Source: Thermincola carboxydiphila
GTDB taxonomy: Bacteria > Bacillota > Thermincolia > Thermincolales > UBA2595
Length of the DNA: 64,000 nucleotides
Assembly: GCA_016841725.1 (NCBI GenBank)
Contig: JAENYP010000006.1
Location: 1-64,000 of the forward strand
Direction: 5' to 3'
Part shown: positions 36,259 to 44,575 of the stretch, one piece after another
Position numbering within the stretch: position 1 is the stretch's first letter
Layout: the number at the start of each line of letters is the position of its first letter
Made by a program: the position numbers and the translations under genes
The notes under the pieces: model-generated
Told to the model about the DNA's origin: nothing
What the model saw: only the letters and a program-made list of their open reading frames with translations
Databases searched by the model: none

Positions 36259-37878
36259 TTACAGGTTGACCGCAATCCTGCTTTTAACCGGCCGGTAAGG
36301 AAGAAAATGCCTGTAATTTATGTCAGGAAAAATATTATCTTTATATTCAAGCTCAGAGACCCATGAAGGATTTATCTTATTCCACTTGATATCTTCGTAA
36401 AGGCCGTTGAACCTGTGGATATGCTGTTTTGTCCTCTTCTGAGCATAATCGACCATAGTACCTGTTTTCATGATAAATGCCCAGTCACTGCTCTGGGCCA
36501 GCAGCAGTTCTCGGGCTGCTTGTTTAAGGGCTCTTAGCAGGTCACCTTCGGCTTGCGGGAACATCGCCGTCAGTTCTGTCATCCTTTCACTTGCTTTGTG
36601 CAGATGACGGTAAATCCAGTCATTGCTTCCCTCCAGCCATACTTCGTGGAAACCCTTATAGCCCCAGCTTGACGCCGAGGGAACAGTCATCTGGTTAACG
36701 GGATATTCATCCAGATAGTCACCTGGGGTTGCCAGTTTAACAACGTCCTGGTCACTGGCAATTTTCCTGATGAGATAATTCAGGAACTGCGGGCCCTCGA
36801 ACCACCAATGGCCAAAAAGCTCGGCATCATAAGGAGATATTATAAGGGGTTTGCGATCCAGTACACCTGTCAGGTATTCAATCTGTTTCTCCCTGTTGAA
36901 CATGAAATTCCCGGCGTGAAGAGCTGCTTTATGGTTTGCCCGGTATAAGTTATAGGGTTCCTTGTAATTGGATTTTCCCGTAATCCGATAATATTTGATT
37001 CCGGTGTTAATCCTTTGTCCGTTTGGATGAATATATGGCTTAATGTAGTCAAAACCAAGGTCCCAGCCTATGTCCCGGTAATATTCCCGGTAATCAAAAT
37101 CTCCGGGATAACCTTCATTAACACTCCAGACCTGTTTGGATGTTTCTGTATCCCTGCCAAAGGCCGCAACTCCGGACGGGCAGTAAACGGGTGCATAGAT
37201 GCCGTATTTTGGCTGTGTCTCTGCATGCATTATACCGTGAGTATCGACAAAAAAGTACTTTATGCCAAATTCCTCAAGGATGTGGTCATCACCGGGATTG
37301 TAACCGCATTCCGGCAGCCAGATGCCTTTCGGCTTTCTGCCCATCAGCTTTGTGTACAAGTCCACGGCAACACCTACCTGGGCCCGGATACTTTCTCTCT
37401 TTACCCCTATAAGGGGGAAATATCCATGGGTGGCGCCACATGTTATTACCTCTAGAACGCCAAGATCCTGAAACCTTCGGAAGGCATTTAAAAGGTTCCT
37501 CTGGTAACGGTCATGGAAAGCCCGGCTGGCATCTATGAACATATCCCGGTACATCTTGGCTGTCTCGTGAAAATGCGGTTCCCACTTGGTCCGGGCAACT
37601 TCTTTTTCAGCAAGCTCTATTAGATTTGTGATGTGTTTTGAATACCTCTGCTGCAGCAGTTCATCGGTAAACATGGACATCAACGGAGGAGTAATCGACA
37701 TGGTCAGCCGAAAGTTTATCCCGTCATTTACCAGTGATTCAAAAACATTAATCAGAGGGATATAGCACTCAGTGACAGCCTCAAAGAACCATCTTTCCTC
37801 CAAAAAAAACTCATGTTCGGGATGCCGAACATAAGGTAAGTGGGTGTGCAGGACCAATGCGAGGTATCCTTTAGGCAT
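36259..37878 (-). CDS. GH57 alpha-glucan branching enzyme-like (DUF1957)
   Basis: A 539-residue GH57 protein. The first conserved region is LHTHLPYVRHPE, and the nucleophile Glu is in IWLPECGY (about residue 190). The acid/base Asp lies in SPYDAELFGHWWFEGP (about 350), and the C-terminal helical region with SSDWAFIMKTGTMVDYA is characteristic of the 1,4-alpha-glucan branching enzymes (Thermus/Thermococcus type). The ATG at 37878 follows AAAGGA. It has no signal peptide and acts in the cytoplasm. It probably introduces alpha-1,6 branches into the glucan made by the GT4 enzyme. The upstream DUF4912 gene is cotranscribed. Confidence 0.92.
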   Translation of the reverse strand: MPKGYLALVLHTHLPYVRHPEHEFFLEERWFFEAVTECYIPLINVFESLVNDGINFRLTMSITPPLMSMFTDELLQQRYSKHITNLIELAEKEVARTKWEPHFHETAKMYRDMFIDASRAFHDRYQRNLLNAFRRFQDLGVLEVITCGATHGYFPLIGVKRESIRAQVGVAVDLYTKLMGRKPKGIWLPECGYNPGDDHILEEFGIKYFFVDTHGIMHAETQPKYGIYAPVYCPSGVAAFGRDTETSKQVWSVNEGYPGDFDYREYYRDIGWDLGFDYIKPYIHPNGQRINTGIKYYRITGKSNYKEPYNLYRANHKAALHAGNFMFNREKQIEYLTGVLDRKPLIISPYDAELFGHWWFEGPQFLNYLIRKIASDQDVVKLATPGDYLDEYPVNQMTVPSASSWGYKGFHEVWLEGSNDWIYRHLHKASERMTELTAMFPQAEGDLLRALKQAARELLLAQSSDWAFIMKTGTMVDYAQKRTKQHIHRFNGLYEDIKWNKINPSWVSELEYKDNIFPDINYRHFLPYRPVKSRIAVNL

Positions 37879-37924
37879 CAAATCATTCCTTTCAATATTG
37901 AGATTACCGGATAATCATATGAAA

Positions 37925-38632
37925 TCACTGGATAAAATTTTTGAATATCTCATATGAACTCATCCCATCCTTGCTTCCAATACGAGAATACAATTTGCGC
38001 TGGTTTCCGGACACCAGCATCCATTCCGGGTCAATCCTGTCTGACAGGGTATTCCGCGGAGTTGTAGTTAAGTTGGACCGGGCAATTGTAACAAATGTAC
38101 CATCATTAAGCACCCTGCCCAGGTCAACACAAAATGTTCGGTTCGGGATACCCACATGAAGATACCAGCAGCTGGCAGAGTCATTGACCACAACATCAAC
38201 AAAACTGTTGGCATTGAAACCGTTGAAATAATTAATACCGGTCACATCGTAAACCCTTAAAACAGGCAGGGATTCATTCCATCGGGGACCGTGGGTGAAC
38301 CCGAGGGTGTTCTGCAGTTGTTCGCTGATTTCCCAATACGCATAGAGTATTTCCGGGTCTCTTGCCATAATGGTTATTTTGTTGTCATCATATCCCCAGG
38401 GCAGTTCAGGAACCAAGTCGTGTTCGGAATCCGGTTCGGGTTCAGCTAAAAAATCCAGTCGGGGAAACAGTTCCTCTGCTGTTTCAGGTTCCGGTGTAGT
38501 TTCCCGGACCGATACCGGCCCAGGAAGCGCTTTATAAGACATGGGCTTCTTCTTGGACATTAAATAAATACCTCCGCCAAAAATAAGTATGCTGAAAAAC
38601 AGTATTAACATAAATGCCTCCAAATTATACAT
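37925..38632 (-). CDS. DUF4912 membrane-anchored protein
   Basis: A 235-residue protein with one N-terminal membrane helix (AFMLILFFSILIFGGGIYLM), a Pro/Glu-rich linker of about 50 residues, and a DUF4912 domain from PWGYDDNKITIMARDPEILYAYWE to the end. The DUF4912 fold is beta-sandwich-like, with the conserved YAYWEI motif and YLHVGIPN. Family members often sit next to GH57 genes in Firmicutes and cyanobacteria, implying a role in glucan handling or localisation; that link is genomic only. GGAGGAGGG precedes the ATG. It lies 47 nt upstream of the GH57 gene in the same direction. Confidence 0.85.
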   Translation of the reverse strand: MYNLEAFMLILFFSILIFGGGIYLMSKKKPMSYKALPGPVSVRETTPEPETAEELFPRLDFLAEPEPDSEHDLVPELPWGYDDNKITIMARDPEILYAYWEISEQLQNTLGFTHGPRWNESLPVLRVYDVTGINYFNGFNANSFVDVVVNDSASCWYLHVGIPNRTFCVDLGRVLNDGTFVTIARSNLTTTPRNTLSDRIDPEWMLVSGNQRKLYSRIGSKDGMSSYEIFKNFIQ

Positions 38633-38829
38633 GATCCCTCCTCCTTTTCCCCGTCAGGAAGATAGCAGCGAACCCGGTGAGTTTTTATATTTTACCGGGC
38701 TTTGTGGAATAATGATTAATGACCTTTTAGTGACTTTTTTATTATCTCACAGAAACTGAAATTTATTTAGGCAAAACCTTTATAGTCTTATGAATATACA
38801 GGAAAAACGAAGGAACGGAGCTGCAGAAC

Positions 38830-40803
38830 ATGCCCAGAGATATTGCGATTGGCAATGGTTCTATGTTGATCAACTTTGACCGCGGCCTGAACATGAGAGA
38901 TTTGTACTATCCGGTTGTCGGCCTGGATAATCACATCCTGGGGCATCACAACAGGCTTGGAGTATGGGTTGACGGAATTTTTTCGTGGATTGATGATGAT
39001 TTATGGTCAAGGAGAGCGGGATACCGAAAAAACAGCCTGGTAACACAGGTAGAGGCTGTTAATAATAATCTCGGAATTTCCCTGGAAATTACTGATGCTG
39101 TTCACTATAGGAAGGATTTGTATATAAAGAAAGTTCGCATTACTGATACAACCGGCAAAAACCGTGAGGTCCGCCTGTTTTTTACCCATGATCTTTCTAT
39201 AAACCAGACCGATGTAGGTGATACGGCGATATACGACCCAAGCCGAGATTGTATATGTCACTACAAGAGGGACAGGTATTTTCTCATTAATGGAAGAACC
39301 GGTGGGCAGGGGATTTACCAGTACGCAATGGGGATCAAGAGGTTTAAGGGCGCTGAAGGAACATGGAAAGATGCCGAGGACGGACTCTTGGAACAGAGCC
39401 CTGTTGCTCACGGGTCTGTGGACAGTGTTATCAGTTTCCGTTGTAATCCTAAAGAGGGGGGCACAGTTTCATTAGATTATTGGATTGCTGCCGGAGCAAA
39501 TATAAAAGAAGTCAGACGGGGTAACAAGTACATTCTGGAAAACGGGGCGGAAAAGATATTTGACGATATTGAAGCATATTGGTCTGCCTGGGTATATAAG
39601 AAAGGAAGGGGTTTTGCCGACCTTACTGATGAAGTCAAGGATATGTACCATCGCAGCCTGCTGCTTATCAGAACCCAGACCGATAATGGCGGCGCTATCC
39701 TGGCGGCTAACGATTCTGATGTATTGACATACCATAGGGACCATTACAGCTACATGTGGACCCGTGACGGCGCCCTGGTCGCTTATGCCATGGATGTGGC
39801 CGGTTATCCTGAAATTACTGAAAAATTTTATCAGTTATGTGCCGACATCATTACTGAAGGCGGTTATTTCCTCCATAAATATAATTCTGACGGGACCCTC
39901 GGCTCCAGCTGGCATCCCTGGTTCCGGGACGGTGAGGTCCAGATTCCGCTGCAGGAAGATGAAACTGCCTTGGTTCTGTTTGCTCTGGGCCATTATTACA
40001 GTATATACCGCAACCTTGAATTCATAGAGTCCCTGTATCCCCGGCTGATAACCAAGGCAGCCGATTTTCTGGTCGCGTACCGTGACCCGGTGACAAAGCT
40101 GCCTTTGCCTAGTTTTGATCTTTGGGAGGAACGCAGGGGAATATTCAGTTTCACCTCTGCCGCTGTTTACGGAGGCTTAAAGGCTGCTGCTTTTTTTGCG
40201 GAAACCTTCAATGACCTGAGGGCTGCGGCGAAATATGGACAGGCGGCCTCTGAGGTCAGAAGCGCAATGGAGAAATACCTATTCTGTCCTGAACTGGGAC
40301 GCTTCCTAAGGGGGGTATATCCCTGCAAAGACGGAACTCTGGAAAAGGATACCACTCTTGACAGCAGTTTGTACGGAATATTTGAATTCGGGGCATTTAC
40401 CCCTGAGGACAGCCGGGTTGTAAATACCATGAATGCGGTAATAGAACAGTTGTGGGTAAAAACTGAAGTGGGGGGGATTGCCAGGTACGTTAATGATTAC
40501 TACTTCAAAAAGAGTGATGATATTGAAAATGTCCCCGGAAACCCGTGGGTGATATGTACCCTTTGGATGGCCGAATGGTTTGCCGATGCCGCCAAAGACT
40601 CAGAAGGCCTGGCCAAGTGCCGGGATATTATAAACTGGGCTGTCAGGTATGCTCTGGACAGCGGAGTTTTTGCAGAACAGGTCCACCCGTATACAGGTGA
40701 GGACCTCTCAGTATCGCCCCTGACCTGGTCCCATGCCACATTCGTCCTGGCGGTGGAAAAATACCTTTATAAGTACAGGCAGTTAGAGAAACCCCTGAAT
40801 TAA
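38830..40803 (+). CDS. GH15 glucoamylase-like glycoside hydrolase
   Basis: A 657-residue two-domain enzyme. The N-terminal 270 residues are a beta-sandwich (starting IAIGNGSMLINFDRGLNMRDLYYP), and the C-terminal part is an (alpha/alpha)6 barrel. Barrel landmarks are YSYMWTRDGALVAYAMD, the catalytic acid region FDLWEERRGIFSFT (about residue 430), and the base region VFAEQVHPYTGE (about 622). There is no signal peptide, so hydrolysis of internal alpha-glucan or maltodextrin is expected, releasing glucose. It is divergent from the DUF4912-GH57 operon; their shared 197-nt intergenic region probably holds both promoters. Confidence 0.93.
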   Translation: MPRDIAIGNGSMLINFDRGLNMRDLYYPVVGLDNHILGHHNRLGVWVDGIFSWIDDDLWSRRAGYRKNSLVTQVEAVNNNLGISLEITDAVHYRKDLYIKKVRITDTTGKNREVRLFFTHDLSINQTDVGDTAIYDPSRDCICHYKRDRYFLINGRTGGQGIYQYAMGIKRFKGAEGTWKDAEDGLLEQSPVAHGSVDSVISFRCNPKEGGTVSLDYWIAAGANIKEVRRGNKYILENGAEKIFDDIEAYWSAWVYKKGRGFADLTDEVKDMYHRSLLLIRTQTDNGGAILAANDSDVLTYHRDHYSYMWTRDGALVAYAMDVAGYPEITEKFYQLCADIITEGGYFLHKYNSDGTLGSSWHPWFRDGEVQIPLQEDETALVLFALGHYYSIYRNLEFIESLYPRLITKAADFLVAYRDPVTKLPLPSFDLWEERRGIFSFTSAAVYGGLKAAAFFAETFNDLRAAAKYGQAASEVRSAMEKYLFCPELGRFLRGVYPCKDGTLEKDTTLDSSLYGIFEFGAFTPEDSRVVNTMNAVIEQLWVKTEVGGIARYVNDYYFKKSDDIENVPGNPWVICTLWMAEWFADAAKDSEGLAKCRDIINWAVRYALDSGVFAEQVHPYTGEDLSVSPLTWSHATFVLAVEKYLYKYRQLEKPLN

Positions 40804-40896
40804 TACCATATAGAAAGCATCTTGCCAGCCAAAGCAAAATCTGTTATTCTTGGCAGGAGAACTTGGAAATTAAGTAAAAAGTACAGGGGTAATTAA

Positions 40897-41628
40897 ATGG
40901 AATCAAAAAATGTTGTTCTACCCCCGCCGTGCCCCAAGTGGTCATGGTGGGATCTGGTCCTGGTTCTGGTTATGCTGCTGGCTCTGATACCGGTGACAGG
41001 CTTCCTGAAAAATTATATTATGCAGGCCATTGCAGCCCTGGAAGTAACCGGAAACAGTCCCCAGACTCTGGCCCTTTTTATGGGCGCTTTTATCCAGGCG
41101 GCAGTTATAATTCTGGCGGTAAGTCTGCTCACCTGGCGCAAGCGAGGCACCCGAAAAGACCTTGGCCTGATTAGTGATGACTTGATATATAACTTATTTA
41201 TGGGAGTTGCCGGTGGCGCTGTCCTGGCAGTAGTAATCTGGATAATGGGACTTATAGTTTTCTGGATTTTTGGACCTCCACCTCCCCAGGATATAGAGAA
41301 ACTGCTTACAGGTGTGAAGTCAGGCGGGGATTTGCTGCTTCCTTTTATTTCAGTTGCAGTGCTGGCGCCCCTGAGTGAAGAAATATACTTCCGTGGTATG
41401 GTATTTCCCGTAGTCAGAGCCCGGTTTGGTCCGGCTGCCGGAATGCTTCTGTCAGGCTTGTTTTTTGGAGCCCTGCACATGGATATTTACCGGGTGCTCC
41501 CCATTTCGGCGATGGGCTTTGTATTGGCTTACTTTTATGAAAGAACGGGTTCCCTGGTTACACCTATTATTGCCCATAGTGCATGGAATTCAATTATGCT
41601 TCTTATCTTGTATATTGGCAGCAGATAG
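40897..41628 (+). CDS. CPBP-family intramembrane glutamic protease
   Basis: A 243-residue, six- to eight-helix protein of the CPBP/Abi (Rce1-like) family. The catalytic EExxxR motif is LSEEIYFRGMVFP (about residue 164). The FxxxH helix is FFGALHMDIYR, and the last conserved helix is GSLVTPIIAHSAWN. Such proteases cut membrane-embedded substrates; bacterial members are linked to peptide immunity or protein processing. An AGGGG site precedes the ATG. A second CPBP gene follows in the same direction 39 nt later, giving a tandem pair of divergent paralogues. Confidence 0.9.
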   Translation: MESKNVVLPPPCPKWSWWDLVLVLVMLLALIPVTGFLKNYIMQAIAALEVTGNSPQTLALFMGAFIQAAVIILAVSLLTWRKRGTRKDLGLISDDLIYNLFMGVAGGAVLAVVIWIMGLIVFWIFGPPPPQDIEKLLTGVKSGGDLLLPFISVAVLAPLSEEIYFRGMVFPVVRARFGPAAGMLLSGLFFGALHMDIYRVLPISAMGFVLAYFYERTGSLVTPIIAHSAWNSIMLLILYIGSR

Positions 41629-41647
41629 TTTTGTATATTGGCAGCAG
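41608..41647 (+). repeat. Tandem 17-bp duplication at the CPBP stop codon
   Basis: TTGTATATTGGCAGCAG occurs exactly at 41608-41624 and 41631-41647, a 23-bp period. The first copy encodes the C-terminal LYIGSR, and the second lies just before the next gene's ribosome binding site. Confidence 0.85.
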
Positions 41648-41667
41648 TTTATTGAGAGGTGAGAATC

Positions 41668-42354
41668 TTGTCCTCCGACGGACCGGTGAATGAAGCAGCA
41701 ATCTGGGGACTGAAAGAGATTATTTATATTTTTGCCTTCCGGGCCATTTTCGGGTACGTAACAGCCCGGTTAGCCGGGCCGTATGCAGGTGAGTTGACCG
41801 GAGTGGTGGTTACCCTGGCAGACAGGGCGCTGACGATTATCCTGATTTACCTGATAGTACGCAGGCTGACTGAAGGGTGGCAGCAGGCATTAGGGTTGAA
41901 AACCGGCGGGCTGGCCCGGCAGATAGTAATTGGACTGGCCGCAGGTGTTGGCCTGCTGGCAGCGCTAAGTATTGGGGAAAAGGCGCTTTATCGTTTCCTG
42001 GCTGTGGAACTGCAGACACACCCGCTGATTGGTTCCGCTTTTGGGGCCGGCAGTTTTTCGCAATTCCTCTGGCCCCTTTTGGCAGGGGGGATATTCACTC
42101 CCGTGGCGGAAGAAATGCTGTACAGGGGGATGATTTATCCTGCTGCTGCCCGCCGGGCAGGGGTTACTGGCGGAGTTATTATTTCTGTGATAGTGTTTAC
42201 CGTATTTCATTTTAATTTGTATTGGCTGGGGGAGATAGTTTTTGCCGGACTGGTCTTTACCCTGTTGTATATCAAGACCCGTTCAATAATTCCGGGCATT
42301 ATCGCACATGCTGCGGTCAATTCATGGCGGCTGATAATGGCGTTCCTGGCGTGA
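41668..42354 (+). CDS. CPBP-family intramembrane protease (second copy)
   Basis: An approximately 228-residue membrane protein with the same CPBP layout: PVAEEMLYRGMIYPAA carries EExxxR, IVFTVFHFNLYWLG the helix His, and SIIPGIIAHAAVNSW the terminal motif. Similarity to the upstream copy is confined to these motifs, so the pair is old. TTG at 41668 is preferred because GAGGTGA lies 5 nt before it; the GTG at 41659 overlaps that site. Substrate is unknown. Confidence 0.88.
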   Translation: MSSDGPVNEAAIWGLKEIIYIFAFRAIFGYVTARLAGPYAGELTGVVVTLADRALTIILIYLIVRRLTEGWQQALGLKTGGLARQIVIGLAAGVGLLAALSIGEKALYRFLAVELQTHPLIGSAFGAGSFSQFLWPLLAGGIFTPVAEEMLYRGMIYPAAARRAGVTGGVIISVIVFTVFHFNLYWLGEIVFAGLVFTLLYIKTRSIIPGIIAHAAVNSWRLIMAFLA

Positions 42355-42394
42355 TTAACCGCAACAGGGAGCCATACAGTTCTTAAAGAGGACT

Positions 42395-42847
42395 TTAGAG
42401 TAACTCTGTTCTTTGATCAAGGTATTTCAGAATAAAAGCAGTAGAAAAACCGAACACAATTGAACCGATGTAGAGATCGAGCGCTGCACGAGGCGGGATA
42501 TTGATCCACATCGGCATTTTAAAGAGAGTGCCGATTCCTGTCAATAACACCCAAAGAACAGAACCATAAATCATTCCCTTGAGCCACCAATAGTTGCTCG
42601 TAGCGTATCTAAAGAGAGCGGCAAATACTATTCCAAACAGGGCGCCGACACTAACGTGTGCCACCAACTGCATAAAATGGGCAAGAAGTCCCTGGTAGTT
42701 CTGGCTCATTACCAGAACACCTGCATAATCACCGAAATCCCTGGTGGAAAAGCCAAGCACTGTGGTCAGATTGGCATAAATCTCCTGGATTACACTGGCC
42801 AGCATTCCCGAAATTGCTCCGGCAATCATACGGTCATTTTTTAGCAT
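42395..42847 (-). CDS. Four-helix membrane protein (paralogue group)
   Basis: A 150-residue membrane protein. It has RMIAGAISGMLASVIQEIYA at the start, HFMQLVAHVSVGALFGIVFA in the middle, a WWLKGMIYGSVLWVLLTG helix, and a final AFILKYLDQR. The order of Gly-rich helices and the KGxxxG..W helix matches the genes at 2193 and 3923. An AAAGGGTGAT site precedes the ATG. It converges with the CPBP pair. Function is unknown. Confidence 0.7.
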   Translation of the reverse strand: MLKNDRMIAGAISGMLASVIQEIYANLTTVLGFSTRDFGDYAGVLVMSQNYQGLLAHFMQLVAHVSVGALFGIVFAALFRYATSNYWWLKGMIYGSVLWVLLTGIGTLFKMPMWINIPPRAALDLYIGSIVFGFSTAFILKYLDQRTELL

Positions 42848-43022
42848 GGCAGATTATCACCCTTTCAAGCGTGTTTAAGCCATATGAGCAGCTTGAAACA
42901 TAGTATTGTATATTTTTATCATAATAATTCGTCGACTCATAATATGTTAGCTGAATGATTTGCAGCCCGCCGTTAATTGGATGAGGCGCCAATTGGTTTT
43001 TAGCAGACAGGGGAGGTAGGAT

Positions 43023-43385
43023 ATGAGGTTTTTGCGGGTCTATGCTTCCGGTTCCATAGCAATAGGCATTTTGCAGGTGATTGACGGAATCCTTCTGGTA
43101 TTGGGTAAAGGTGACCCAGTGCAGTTCAACTATGTTGTAGCTATTTTTGAGCTTCTTTGGATTCCTGTTTGTACCATCATGGTTTTTTTGTTTAAGAGAA
43201 ATAAAATAAGCATGTTGTCTCCGTATTCATACGTCCTCTACAACTTTATCGGCTGGACAATTGCGGCATTGCTGCTAAAACCGGATGCTGCCGCGATACC
43301 GGTATGGTTTGCAGGTGTGGGAGCTTTATTTGGAATTTATTATGTAATCATTAATGACCGGTTGTTAAGAAGGTTATCGCGATAG
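43023..43385 (+). CDS. Hypothetical four-helix membrane protein
   Basis: A 120-residue, very hydrophobic protein with about four helices and charged turns (LVLGKGDPVQ, LFKRNKIS, NDRLLRRLSR). AGGGGAGG precedes the ATG. No family motif was recognised. It is followed by copy C of the intergenic inverted repeat and converges with the yidC-like operon. Confidence 0.6.
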   Translation: MRFLRVYASGSIAIGILQVIDGILLVLGKGDPVQFNYVVAIFELLWIPVCTIMVFLFKRNKISMLSPYSYVLYNFIGWTIAALLLKPDAAAIPVWFAGVGALFGIYYVIINDRLLRRLSR

Positions 43386-43443
43386 ATTTCTGATTTAGTG
43401 TTAGATCAATATTGGGTTGACCGGTTGACGGGTTGAAAACAAA

Positions 43444-43506
43444 GATAGGGGTAGATGTGTCCTGAAGACGTAATCTGTCATCCGTCCGAGGAACATCTAC
43501 CCCTAA
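43444..43506. repeat. Intergenic inverted repeat, copy C
   Basis: GATAGGGGTAGATGT and ACATCTACCCCTA form a 13-bp stem around a diverged core. The arms match those of copy A (GATAGGGGCAGATGT). It lies between converging genes, as do the other copies or their neighbours. Confidence 0.7.
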
Positions 43507-43522
43507 TTATGTTACAAATCGC

Positions 43523-44176
43523 TTATCCCACCGATTTCAGCATTTCTTCAGGAGGGGCCACTTTAAAAAACCGCGTCCTGAAAAATTCCATGGCCAGTAT
43601 TTTCTTTTCGGCCAGGCTCAGCAGAGAACTGATACCCCAGTAAACACTAAGCGCTGCCGGAGCCTTCCAGAGGAAAAAGAGCCCTATTAAAGCAGGTATA
43701 ATGAATATTAACAGGTTTCTGTCCGCAGAGGCGAGCGCACCCAATCCCTGGAGCAGGCCGGCTGCAGTTGGCAGAATATGCAGGTTATCACTGCTGCCTG
43801 CATTTACCACCCATGGGATGAGGATACTGCCTGCTGTAGTCCCAAAGTTAACTAAGGCAAAATAGAGGGAAAACAAAATCGGGGCCTGCAGCAATATCAT
43901 AATTAACGGCATCAGCGGGTTTATTCTGTGTTTTGCAGCAATTTTGACCAGTTCACTGTTAATCATGTCAGAGCGGTTTTTAAACTTTTCTGACAGAAGT
44001 GACTGAACTTGACCAAGGTTCTTAGATAACAGGACAGCTTTTTGCTGTTTTATGGTCACAGGAAACAGCAAAACCTTTACCGCCAGGGTGAGCAGGACAA
44101 TGGCAAGAACCCAGTCACCGGTGAAACTTATCAGAAAATCCAACAGTTGGCTAAACACAGTGCCTAATATATTCAC
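43523..44176 (-). CDS. YidC/Oxa1-family membrane insertase (second type)
   Basis: A 217-residue Oxa1-superfamily protein, without a lipoprotein signal. The family core is LLTLAVKVLLFPVTIKQQKAVLLSKNLG followed by KHRINPLMPLIMILLQAPILFSLY; here the positively charged groove residue is the Lys of TLAVK or KQQK rather than a clear Arg. The C-terminal three helices are present. The main yidC of Firmicutes is normally beside rnpA at the replication origin, so this is probably an accessory insertase. The start is GTG after GAGGAGG. It is the last gene of a four-gene minus-strand operon. Confidence 0.85.
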   Translation of the reverse strand: MNILGTVFSQLLDFLISFTGDWVLAIVLLTLAVKVLLFPVTIKQQKAVLLSKNLGQVQSLLSEKFKNRSDMINSELVKIAAKHRINPLMPLIMILLQAPILFSLYFALVNFGTTAGSILIPWVVNAGSSDNLHILPTAAGLLQGLGALASADRNLLIFIIPALIGLFFLWKAPAALSVYWGISSLLSLAEKKILAMEFFRTRFFKVAPPEEMLKSVG

Positions 44177-44197
44177 AATATCTTACCTCCTCAGTTT

Positions 44198-44467
44198 TCA
44201 GTTGTAAGAAAAACCAGAGGAAGTAAAGTATGGTGTTTCATCATCATTATCACTGATTTTAATTTTTCTCCTGACAATCAGGTATTTGCGCATTGCAGGA
44301 GGCATGCCGGCTGAAGTCCGAAATCTTTCCGAGGAACCGTTGTCATCACAGAGTTTCTGAACTGCACAGGGGTTTTTGGATAAAAATCGAAAACCCAGCC
44401 AGGAAAATACCACAATTAAACTTACATTAAGTGAAACAACTAATAGTATATGGCTGTCCAGATGCAT
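44198..44467 (-). CDS. Small single-helix membrane protein
   Basis: An approximately 89-residue protein with one N-terminal membrane helix (ILLVVSLNVSLIVVFSWLGF) and a polar, basic tail (MRKYLIVRRKIKISDNDDE). It lies 22 nt before the yidC-like gene, so it is likely cotranscribed and may be its partner or substrate. ATG at 44467 follows AGGTGGTGGG; a GTG farther upstream (44479) is in frame. No family was recognised. Confidence 0.55.
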   Translation of the reverse strand: MHLDSHILLVVSLNVSLIVVFSWLGFRFLSKNPCAVQKLCDDNGSSERFRTSAGMPPAMRKYLIVRRKIKISDNDDETPYFTSSGFSYN

Positions 44468-44575
44468 TTGACCCACCACCTAAAGGGATTATACATGTAT
44501 TTGAAAATATTATATATTGATTCCGGCCAGATTACAAGCTGTATGCACATGCGAGGTAATCATTTAAAATTGGTT

